From contig JACMPR010000046.1 of NCBI GenBank assembly GCA_014377385.1, positions 1 through 32,232 of the forward strand: DNA of 32,232 nt, given 5' to 3'. The position numbers were made by a program, and so were the translations under genes. The stretch comes from Ferruginibacter sp. (GTDB taxonomy: Bacteria; Bacteroidota; Bacteroidia; Chitinophagales; Chitinophagaceae). The notes beneath the pieces are model-generated. The model worked only from the letters and a program-made list of their open reading frames with translations, had not been told where the DNA came from and did not search any database. Shown in pieces: positions 23,243 to 31,474 of this stretch (within the stretch, counting starts at the first letter, position 1; each line of letters starts with the position of its first letter).

Positions 23243-26200
23243 TTAATAACATACCGTCATATTTATATTATTTCCTGCTGGTTCTGTTAAGTTCAACTGG
23301 TAGATGCCATGAGGTAACTTTTTATCGAATGTAATTGTTAGCGTACCACTTCCAACTTCATTTTGTATTCTACTAACAAGTAGCTCCTGTCCAAAGTTGT
23401 TGAGCAATCTGGCAACATATAGCCCCACTGGCTTATTGGTCAATTGCAATTTTACAATGCCATCAACAATAGGATTGGGAAATATTTTTATTTCCTGCTT
23501 TTCTTTTTCAAAAAACACTTTTACAATATTTGTATATGTTTTCTTGCCATCCTGATCGACGGCTTTTATACGATAATAATTCCAACCCGCCAATGGCTGC
23601 TTATCCAAAACAACGTAATTCTGACAACCGTTGTTCCTGTTGGGTAGAGTAACTGAAACGGTTTCGAATACTAAACTGCTTCCTGCACGTTCAGTTTCAT
23701 ACTGCTGTATGCTTATTTCATGTTGCACCTTCCAGTTGATATAGATGTCGTTATTTTTACGAATAGCATTTATTGATGTAAAAGTCACCGGCACCGGCGC
23801 AAGCGTAGCAGAGAATATGATCCTGAATCGGTCGGCTGCATAAGAACCTGCGACATTGTCTACTAAGAAACTGACCACACTGTTTCCATTAAAATCTAAT
23901 GCAGTTACCGTTTGAAGGTACTTGTCCTCCAGGAAACAAATTGATCCGGGATGCATTATTTGATTTGCATTAAACTCAAAACGGTAACGTTGACGTTTTG
24001 TATTTGTAAGGTTAAGCACCAATGTATCTTGTCCGGTTATACTATGTCTTTTTTCGACAACCAATAAAATATTAGCTTTTCTTATTGATAAGTTTTCAGC
24101 GTTATTTAAAGATTTCAGCGCATCATGGTCATCAATATTATTGCTATAGTTTTCATCAAAATTTATAAGCAGGCCGTCCGCCATGTACTCTGTATTATCA
24201 GCCTTCAAGCCAAATAAATTGATACGTAATTGCGCTGTTGCTGCCGCAGTATTTACAATAGCTCTGGAGTCGCTGCCAATTTTAGCAGCTTCATTAAAAT
24301 TAATACTGCCGCCTAACGCAGTTGCCTGTACAAGAAATGCCTGGCTACCTTGTATTAAATTTTGGGCGCTGCCGGCAGGTCCATAACTTCCCATTCCGGG
24401 AGTGACGGTATAATTACTCCCATCATAAGAAAATGTCTGGTAAGCTCCATAACCCGAGCTGTTTCCGAGAAATGGGTCCCATATGTAGAAAAAATCTTTT
24501 AAGCCGGATTTCGCTATGTTGCGCAAATCCACGAGCGAAGTATAAGGATTCCCTACGGAGATAAATTCGTTGGCATTTGCAACGATTGCCGGTTGATCTC
24601 CTGTAAACAGGTAGCCTTTGGTACGTAGAATAGTTGGGGTAGCAGGTGAAGTAAAAGAATTTGCAGTTCTATCGCCTCTTATAAATGTCATATATCCACC
24701 GGGAATTTCAATATCGCTGGCATTTGTATTGGTGATGCCTACCCAACTGCCTGTAGCTTGATCCAATTTTTTGATCGACGGGCCATTTGGAGAATAGCGG
24801 TCAAAACCATCGACATCCCATGTAGGACGATCACTGGTGATTTGGATTCCATAACCTGCCACGGGGTTAGAGCCAGTATTGGTTGCTCCTTCTTGCCAGC
24901 TATCCTTAATCGTTTGTGTGCTGTTTGTTGGGATAGACAGGAAGTACCATGCCTTACGTGCCGGGATATAATGCTCTACAGTTACTTCCCCAGTAATGGT
25001 ATTTCCCGTAATTACTCCAACGGTTGCAGTGTTAGATGCGGTTGATTTTAACGTCAACGCATCATTCGTATTCAATGTCATGCCGGTAGCACTGTAAGTA
25101 AGGGAATTATAAATATCCAGGGGGCCTGCAAGGGTAACTCCGGCTGCACTCAGGTTACTTATTATCAGATTATTTACCGCGTTATTTTGAAAAGTATTTT
25201 CAGCGATTACCTGGGAGGATGCACCGCTCATTTCTATGGTACCACTCCCGGCATTTAAAACGCCGGCATTTAAAATGGCTGCTTTTATTTGAAGCGTTGA
25301 ATTGATGGTTAATGAGGCATCGGCTTGTATGACTAACGAGTCAACAACTGCAACACCTGAGTTGATGATAGGGAATACTCTTCCGGGTAAGAGGGTTGTT
25401 GGTATCCATGTTCCCATGACACCATCGGGAACGCCCCTTGTCCAGTTAACCGCTGCAAACCAATCAGCAGTTTCCCCGGCTCCTGTCCAGGTCGTGTTTA
25501 TGGTACAACCCATAGGTATAGACGCAGTTACGCCATAAACAGAAACCGCGCCCGTGGTTGAAAACATCCTTCCATCCAGGATACCACCGGCACCCATAGA
25601 AATGGCACCATTGTGGGAGATCATTGTTCCTTTCATTGAAGTGGAAGCGGCCATAGATATGGCACCTTCTGCTACCCAAAATACGTTACAGGCCGAAGCG
25701 CCATCGACCAGCATGACTGAAGCAGAAGCTGCTGTAGTAAAGGCTCCTCCAATCTTAAAAATAAATATTGAATTGGGATCTCCCTGTCCATCCAACGTAA
25801 GTGTGTCGACGAACGATCCTGCTGCCGCCAACGCATATACGCCGGCATAAAGTATTTCCCCATTTCCCAGTACGGGCAGGTGAGCAGCAGTAGCCGTAAT
25901 AAAGTTCAACTGATTATATGCTGCCAGCAAGTCTATTGAACATTGTGTCGTGGTGGGATCTGCTGTATGCAGGTTACCATTTACAGCAGCGGAATTAAAG
26001 CCGGTGATAGCTCCTTCGTTTGTACCAATATCACCTGTAAACTGAGAAATGCCCGTATTGCCTACTGCCCCTGTAACGGTGAATAATACAAACTTAGCGG
26101 CTGTGCCTAAGTTGGGCGCCTGCAGAACAGCTGAATCAGCAAAAGGCAATTGAAGGGTTGTTGATACATTATCAACCGCAACCGCACCGGTAGTAGATAA

Positions 26201-26824
26201 CATTCTTCCTTCCAGCCTGCCACCTGCGCCAAGAGAAATAGCGCCATTATTGGCGATCAAAGTTCCTTTCATCGAAGTCCTTGCGGCCATAGATATTTCT
26301 CCCTCTGCTATCCAAAATACCCTACCCGCAGATGCCCCATTTACCAAGAGTATTGTTGCAGCAGCAGCAGTTGTAAATGCACCTCCTACCTTAAAAATAA
26401 ATACTGCATTTGTATCAGCTTGCGCATCAAGTGTTAAAACGGAAACCACAGATCCCGCTGCCGCTAACTGATATACCCCGGCATATAAGGTCTCCCCGTT
26501 CCCAAGTACAGGTACATGGGATGCCGTTGTAACGGCAGCGCTTAATTGGGTATAGGCAGAAAGTAGGTCGGCAGTACATTGAGCTGTTACTGCATCAGCT
26601 ATGTGTATGTTGCCGGAAACCACGGAGGTACCGAAGCCGGTAACAGCACCACTGTTGGTACCAATATCTCCTTTAATCCTGGAAATAGCGGTATTACCAA
26701 CGGCCCCCCCGGAAGTATAGAGTACGAAACTTGCTACACTGCCTAAGTTTGGCGCCTGGGCAAAAATGTTGTTATAAAAGAATAACAGCAAAATGATGGT
26801 ACCGACACTAAACACGTTTTTCAT
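23243..26824 (-). CDS. Large T9SS-exported protein with two DUF3494 (ice-binding-like) domains
   Basis: The 1193-residue protein from the ATG at 26824 has a signal peptide (MKNVFSVGTIILLLFFYNNIFAQ); the ORF-track start 20 codons earlier would disrupt it. Two DUF3494 domains follow at about 24-226 and 236-438, each with DIGTN, LTLDxQxDxNxxFIFKxGGAFTTAA, VFWxAEGxISMAAxTSMKGT and a closing STTGAV. This beta-solenoid family includes ice-binding proteins and adhesins. The middle (about 445-1000) is long and beta-rich and resembles typical T9SS exoproteins. A C-terminal T9SS type A sorting domain (about 1112-1193, from IKIFPNPIVDG) directs outer-membrane export. Ice binding itself is not shown by the sequence; adhesion is equally possible. 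Confidence 0.88.
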   Translation of the reverse strand: MKNVFSVGTIILLLFFYNNIFAQAPNLGSVASFVLYTSGGAVGNTAISRIKGDIGTNSGAVTGFGTSVVSGNIHIADAVTAQCTADLLSAYTQLSAAVTTASHVPVLGNGETLYAGVYQLAAAGSVVSVLTLDAQADTNAVFIFKVGGAFTTAAAATILLVNGASAGRVFWIAEGEISMAARTSMKGTLIANNGAISLGAGGRLEGRMLSTTGAVAVDNVSTTLQLPFADSAVLQAPNLGTAAKFVLFTVTGAVGNTGISQFTGDIGTNEGAITGFNSAAVNGNLHTADPTTTQCSIDLLAAYNQLNFITATAAHLPVLGNGEILYAGVYALAAAGSFVDTLTLDGQGDPNSIFIFKIGGAFTTAASASVMLVDGASACNVFWVAEGAISMAASTSMKGTMISHNGAISMGAGGILDGRMFSTTGAVSVYGVTASIPMGCTINTTWTGAGETADWFAAVNWTRGVPDGVMGTWIPTTLLPGRVFPIINSGVAVVDSLVIQADASLTINSTLQIKAAILNAGVLNAGSGTIEMSGASSQVIAENTFQNNAVNNLIISNLSAAGVTLAGPLDIYNSLTYSATGMTLNTNDALTLKSTASNTATVGVITGNTITGEVTVEHYIPARKAWYFLSIPTNSTQTIKDSWQEGATNTGSNPVAGYGIQITSDRPTWDVDGFDRYSPNGPSIKKLDQATGSWVGITNTNASDIEIPGGYMTFIRGDRTANSFTSPATPTILRTKGYLFTGDQPAIVANANEFISVGNPYTSLVDLRNIAKSGLKDFFYIWDPFLGNSSGYGAYQTFSYDGSNYTVTPGMGSYGPAGSAQNLIQGSQAFLVQATALGGSINFNEAAKIGSDSRAIVNTAAATAQLRINLFGLKADNTEYMADGLLINFDENYSNNIDDHDALKSLNNAENLSIRKANILLVVEKRHSITGQDTLVLNLTNTKRQRYRFEFNANQIMHPGSICFLEDKYLQTVTALDFNGNSVVSFLVDNVAGSYAADRFRIIFSATLAPVPVTFTSINAIRKNNDIYINWKVQHEISIQQYETERAGSSLVFETVSVTLPNRNNGCQNYVVLDKQPLAGWNYYRIKAVDQDGKKTYTNIVKVFFEKEKQEIKIFPNPIVDGIVKLQLTNKPVGLYVARLLNNFGQELLVSRIQNEVGSGTLTITFDKKLPHGIYQLNLTEPAGNNINMTVCY
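25505..26758 (-). repeat. Tandem duplication of the DUF3494 coding unit
   Basis: Two units of 212 codons (636 bp) lie head to tail inside the exoprotein gene: copy 1 at 26758-26123 and copy 2 at 26122-25505. Both begin at QAPNLG and end after the STTGAV strand. The proteins are clearly alike across the whole unit but well diverged, so the duplication is old. Confidence 0.85.
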
Positions 26825-27596
26825 TTTATTTGGATTATATGGAAAAAAAGTATAGCCTGACCTAAGCCGGCAGAAGTGTAGCAAAGTTTACTTGTTGCTT
26901 AAAAAAGCAGCAAGTGCATAGCCTTAATAGTACATAAATTTTGCCCGGCTGTATGCCGGTGATGAGGTGTGTTAATGTGCTGAGGTTTATATGCTTCGCT
27001 TGCTTGCGGCTTGCCTGAACTAAAGAAAAAAAAACTTCATAGGTATGAATATGAATAAAGAAATTAAGATTTTGGTATGCAGTTGTGTTGAAGAGCACGT
27101 TATATAACACCAGGATAACTTATTTATTGTTTCTTTTGACTTTAAATATATTATCACTCCTGTATGAAACGGCATTTTTTAAAAATATGCTTTTACACAT
27201 GGAGCCGGGAGATTTTCTAATGAACGGTCAATGCCGCAACGGCGTGTGAAGATTTAAAGATAGCTGAGCTCACTGGCATCGAGTTTAGTTAAGCTGAAGA
27301 AGGGTTTTATAGCTTTTTTGCATGCTGTGCCTAAAAGGCAAAATAGATTTACAGAAAATGAAATTGGGTTTTCGCTAATCAAGGTCTGGCCCAGAATTTA
27401 TTTAGTAACTGGAGTTCCGTACAAGCCCGGGCTATTTTAATTTTAAGAGCCAATACTTTTTTCAAGTCCTTTTACATTCATAAAAGGATGTAACATATTT
27501 TACCATGATTATTACAGCCTGCACAGCGTGTTTTGAAGCTACAAAGCTGTGCTACATCTGTTATATATGTATTTAACGGCAACAAGTAGTTGTTAT
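26825..27596. other. Gene-free stretch between the exoprotein and the beta-lactamase-like gene
   Basis: About 770 bases with no convincing gene in any frame. An AAACTTTG octamer (minus strand, 26889-26882) is a seven-of-eight -7 match and may start the exoprotein mRNA. A small hairpin CCGGC-TGTAT-GCCGG lies at 26945-26959 and a looser CACAGC...GCTGTG pair at about 27523-27552. Nothing recognisable as an RNA gene was found. The ORF at 26862-27110 overlaps the promoter and lacks protein-like composition. Confidence 0.5.
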
Positions 27597-29417
27597 TTAT
27601 AGCTTGACGACTTTAGCAGCTTTAAAACTTCCATTGGGTTGTATGAAAGTAAGCTCGGCAATTTCTCCTTTGACATTGCCGGAAAACAAAAGACTGTAGC
27701 CGGTTAAGCTCTTTATTATAAATTTGTCTTTCCCGGTTGGTGCCAGTTCATATTCCGGTTGCCCAGGCACAAATACATATAGGGTATTTTCTCCTTTTAC
27801 GTAAACTTTTACCACGGTACCACCCAAAGAATAATCGCCCGTATATCTTTGAAGACTATCCTTAGGCAGCGGTGTTGTTTTTATCCCTTTTGTAAATACG
27901 ATGGGTTTTACTGAACCTTCCAAAGGAAGAGATGCGGAGACAATATTCCCGGCTTCGTCCATCTGGAACATAATTTTCAGTCCTTCGGCACCGGAGGTAT
28001 CATTATCGGCCACATTTTTATTATCCCAAAGATTAAATACATCATAATTGTTATGCCTCAGGTAAAATTGTTGACGCGGTAAATTGATAAAGAGGGAATC
28101 TTTTTGTGCAACAATCTCAAAAGTTTCTTTGCCACCTGAAGTATAGGAACCGGTGTATTCTTTCAATGGATGCGTAGGGGAAGTTTCTCTCTTACGATCA
28201 GCGGCTGCAGATTTCTTTGCTTCCTTCGCCTTGTTTCTTCCTGCAGTATCTGCACTAAAAAATTGCGATTGCCAGTCGCGGTATTTGAGGCCAAGCAACC
28301 GATCGGCCATCAGGTTCCTTATCATCCCCGGGACATTGGATCCATTTTGGTTGCACAACACCACGATGCCGATACTGTCTGACGGGAAAAAACAGGTACT
28401 GGCGCTAAAGCCATCGATATTGCCGCCATGCTCTACCCGGTAATGGCCACGGTAACTTGCAATCATCCAGCCGAACCCATAATTCGACAGGAAATTATCG
28501 GGCCTTTCTTTAGAAGGCAATGCGCCGCCGATTACCATTTGCGAACTTATTGCTTCGCCAAGATAGGGAGCAGGTAAGATTTCTTTGCCGTTATACTTTC
28601 CGCCGTTAACCCAAACCGTTAGCCATTTGGCCATATCGTTTACGCTGCTGTTTATACTTCCGGCAGGTGCCATTCCGCTTATATCGTAGTATTCCGACCT
28701 CTTGATGATACTGTCCTGCTTTAATCCATATCCTACGGCGATATCTTTTGCTTTCATCCATTCCGAAAGGGATACATTTGAATTGGTCATTCCCAATGGT
28801 TCAAACAGCCGCTCGCGGATATTATCCTCCCAGCTTTTACCAGTGATCTTTTCAACCACAACTCCCTGGAGCAGGTACATGAAATTATTGTATTGCCATT
28901 TGCGCCGCAAAGGTTCAGATGGCTCCATGTATTGTATCCGCTGCATTAATGTATCACGTGAAGCGGAAGGAAAATAATACCACGAATAATCATAACGCGA
29001 AATACCGGTCCGGTGACACATCATGTCACGCAACGTTATGTTATTATTCATATCATTGTTGAAAAAATTAAGTGCCGGTAAATAATTGCGTACAGGTTTA
29101 TCAATGTCTGCCTTACCATCATTGGCAAGTAACCCCACCAGGGAAGCCGTAAATGCTTTTGTGCAGGAGCCGATGGCAAATTGCGTATTGGCCGTTACAG
29201 GGGTTTTTGCTTCCCAGTCTTTATACCCAAAGCCTTCAGCATATACCAGCTTGTTTTTTTCTATAACTGCTACCGCAAAACCCGGGGCCTTCCATTCTTT
29301 AAGTACACGGGCAAAAGCGGTATCAAGTCCGGCGAAACGTTTCTCCGTAAAGTTTTTCTTTTGGGCAACGCAGGTCAGCGCAATCATGCAAAAAAGTAAA
29401 GCAGTTATTCTCTTCAT
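27597..29417 (-). CDS. Exported serine hydrolase, class C beta-lactamase family
   Basis: The 606-residue protein starts with a signal peptide (MKRITALLFCMIALTCVAQ). The serine beta-lactamase/penicillin-binding fold occupies about 28-375: SxxK in GSCTKAF (Ser84, Lys87), YxN in QYNNF (Tyr176, Asn178) and the KTG-equivalent HGG at 330-332 in EHGGNIDGF. A Lys/Ala-rich linker (about 390-415) leads to a C-terminal region (about 418-606) with two beta-rich repeats starting EYTGSY and RYTGDYS, resembling DUF3471-type modules. Such proteins are usually esterases, D-aminopeptidases or peptidoglycan-related hydrolases rather than true antibiotic beta-lactamases. Its substrate is unknown. It appears monocistronic. 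Confidence 0.88.
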   Translation of the reverse strand: MKRITALLFCMIALTCVAQKKNFTEKRFAGLDTAFARVLKEWKAPGFAVAVIEKNKLVYAEGFGYKDWEAKTPVTANTQFAIGSCTKAFTASLVGLLANDGKADIDKPVRNYLPALNFFNNDMNNNITLRDMMCHRTGISRYDYSWYYFPSASRDTLMQRIQYMEPSEPLRRKWQYNNFMYLLQGVVVEKITGKSWEDNIRERLFEPLGMTNSNVSLSEWMKAKDIAVGYGLKQDSIIKRSEYYDISGMAPAGSINSSVNDMAKWLTVWVNGGKYNGKEILPAPYLGEAISSQMVIGGALPSKERPDNFLSNYGFGWMIASYRGHYRVEHGGNIDGFSASTCFFPSDSIGIVVLCNQNGSNVPGMIRNLMADRLLGLKYRDWQSQFFSADTAGRNKAKEAKKSAAADRKRETSPTHPLKEYTGSYTSGGKETFEIVAQKDSLFINLPRQQFYLRHNNYDVFNLWDNKNVADNDTSGAEGLKIMFQMDEAGNIVSASLPLEGSVKPIVFTKGIKTTPLPKDSLQRYTGDYSLGGTVVKVYVKGENTLYVFVPGQPEYELAPTGKDKFIIKSLTGYSLLFSGNVKGEIAELTFIQPNGSFKAAKVVKL

Positions 29418-29638
29418 AAAAAAGTAGTTAGTATGTTAACATCTAAAACGTAAGTTATAGAATACAGCAGGAATACTCGTACAAAAACTAATTTATTGTT
29501 TCTTTCAGGTATTTGAGGCCTGCACGACTATACAATTTTCGTGGATGAGTGACGTATGGACACCGGTCAGAAGCAGTGCGCCAATAAAAACATGAAATAA
29601 AATTGATCCCTTAAAGATAAACCCTGATGTTTTTTTAA

Positions 29639-30380
29639 TTATTTAATACCAATGGTTACCCATCTAAGTCCATTTCCAATCCCACCAAATCCCCTTATTT
29701 TTTGCATCGGAACCATCAGAGAATTTTTTGAAATATCCTTCATTACTTCTGTTAGTGCAAGAAAACTTTCTTGTTGCAGGTCGACAGCAACCGTTCGTTT
29801 TACGGAACCATCGGGGCTAATAATGGCGGCAACAAGCACTAAGTTTGAGTAATTTCCCGAGCCCGAAGCACTCTCTGATAAATCTTTTTTGAGGTTAGCC
29901 GGATTATCAAAGTAGGGCACACCAAATTTTAATTTACTATCAGTTGTTGCTATAGGAGAAATTATTTTAGATGAACCAACTTCAAGTGTTTCAGGATTTA
30001 TTTCCAGAGCCAATACATTGGCAACTTCGCTTTTTTCCGGTTTCCGTTTTATGAATTAAAAAAAGCTTACCATTACTCTTTTTGAGCACCCGCAAATCTG
30101 TATAATATATCCCCTGGCGATCAGACAAACCAACACGCTTTAACCCGTGCATGGTTGAATCAAACTGAATAATTTCAGCTCCCCTGTAATAGGGTGTTCG
30201 CGTTCTTCCCTCTGTTGTAATTTCATGAGCAATCCACTTGCCGCCAATGTTAATCAGGTCTCTCCCTTCATATTTATTATCACTAAGTAGTGAAAGCGAA
30301 CTTTAGATTTCCTGAGAATTGCTATACATAGGCAAAAGAAAAAAGCAGCATAGAAGCAGGGTATCTCCTTTAAAAAACAT
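29639..30380 (-). pseudogene. Interrupted gene for an exported protein of unknown family
   Basis: Only the fragment 29639-30013 is in the ORF track, but homology-free reading on the minus strand shows a longer gene. It starts at the ATG at 30380 with a hydrophobic signal peptide (MFFKGDTLLLCCFFLLPMYSNSQEI). It meets TAA at 30305-30303 and continues in the same frame as SSLSLLSDNKYEGRDLINIGG, through IQFDSTMHGLKRVGLSDRQG to LFLIHKTE. Near 30031-30036, a run of six A on this strand, the frame shifts into SEVANVLALEINPETLEVG and on to the end at GIK. So one nonsense change and one single-base indel separate it from an intact protein of about 247 residues. The family is not recognised. Sequencing error could explain the homopolymer indel but less easily the stop. 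Confidence 0.72.
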
Positions 30381-30473
30381 AAAAGAATTTTAGAATAAAT
30401 ATTATTTCGAAAATATATACGGATTTTAATTTCAATGCTACATTAAGAATCTATAACGGAGAACTGTTACAAA

Positions 30474-30953
30474 TTATAATTGATCGTGCTTTGCCTTAAG
30501 AATATCGTCAATGATGTCAAGATGATGCTTGGCATGAATACACATAAACCGAATACTGGATTTATAATTCAGTAAACCCAGATATGGGTGATCAATAAAA
30601 CTCCTGGGGTTTAATCCATCAGTCGCATTAATTTTTTCCTTTGCTATTTCCATGTATTTTTCAATTCTTGCCAGGCTTGACTTCTCCTTTGGCACAACCG
30701 ATTTTGGCGCTTTTCCTTTTCCTCTCGGAATTTTGCACATCCCAAGTACAAGGAGCCGGTTTTTATTAAAATGACATTTATAATTAGCCGGATCCGATCT
30801 TACTAATTGCTCGGTGATGATGATGGTTGCTATTAAAGTATGCTCGATATGCCAGGCAACATTCACCGACGACAACTGCGGGTTGATAACTTCTCTGTGA
30901 GGAATTTTGGTTTCAAGTTTTTGTATCAGCAGTAATAATGTATTTAGCTTCAT
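30474..30953 (-). CDS. DinB/DUF1569-like small metalloprotein
   Basis: The protein has 159 residues from the ATG at 30953; the TTG at 30959 only adds two residues. It is a helical-bundle protein with His placement like that of the DinB/YfiT (DUF1569) superfamily: WHIEHTL in the second helix and IHAKHHLDIIDDIL in the last helix, plus HPYLG before it. These residues would bind one metal ion. The superfamily includes thiol-dependent and bacillithiol transferases, but most Bacteroidota members have no known reaction. It is not the polymerase dinB found earlier in this window. No signal peptide is present. Confidence 0.75.
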   Translation of the reverse strand: MKLNTLLLLIQKLETKIPHREVINPQLSSVNVAWHIEHTLIATIIITEQLVRSDPANYKCHFNKNRLLVLGMCKIPRGKGKAPKSVVPKEKSSLARIEKYMEIAKEKINATDGLNPRSFIDHPYLGLLNYKSSIRFMCIHAKHHLDIIDDILKAKHDQL

Positions 30954-30959
30954 TTCCAA

Positions 30960-31474
30960 TTTTTGGAGTTAGTAATCATCCTACAACAGGTCAAGAAGAT
31001 TTATTGTTCGCAGGAATACTGCTGTGGATGGTAGTTATAATTTCACCCATAAACAGGTTGATATTTTACGTCTCCGGTTTAGTGTTTATCAACTTACAGG
31101 GAATCGAAATATCATTTGTATTTGCGGGTTTAAACCCTTTAAATTTTAAATGGGTCAATCCTAATGCCGTGACGTTTACCAGCGCAGTAGCCGTGCTACC
31201 TTGGTAGCCTGCACGTATCAATATTACACTGATTCTACAAACACCGCTTTAAAGTGTTTTTTGCTGCTGCAAATTATTTAATCTTGTTATTAAAAGGCGC
31301 CTGCCGATTCTTCAACAGCTGCAAACAATCTTTTAATTTAATTAAAAACAATAATAGCAATGGCCATCCGTTATATATAAATAATTGGGTTTATGTACGT
31401 GATTTAACTTTAGAAAAGAAAAACGTGTCAGTAGTCCCTGCTAAAAGTACTTTACAATTTAAATAACCTTACTC
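30960..31474. other. Intergenic region ahead of the right-edge gene
   Basis: About 515 bases without a convincing gene. The ORFs at 30938-31207 and 31254-31466 have no family character, and the first overlaps the DUF1569-like gene. GCTACC-TT-GGTAGC at 31195-31208 is a compact inverted repeat without a T tail. TAACTTTA at 31405-31412 matches seven of eight -7 positions and lies 62 bases before the ATG at 31475. Confidence 0.5.

Noticed and set aside
26862-27110. 82-codon minus-strand ORF upstream of the exoprotein
   Set aside because: It overlaps the exoprotein leader region and contains no recognisable features.
27597-29417. Reading the serine hydrolase as an antibiotic-resistance beta-lactamase
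   Set aside because: The length, the C-terminal DUF3471-like modules and the HGG in place of KTG fit the broad esterase/peptidase relatives rather than true class C enzymes.
30938-31207. 89-codon plus-strand ORF with hydrophobic stretch
   Set aside because: It overlaps the start of the DUF1569-like gene on the other strand and shows no family pattern; the hydrophobic run is the AT-rich intergenic DNA.
31195-31208. GCTACC-TT-GGTAGC as a terminator
   Set aside because: There is no T run on either side and no gene ending close upstream.
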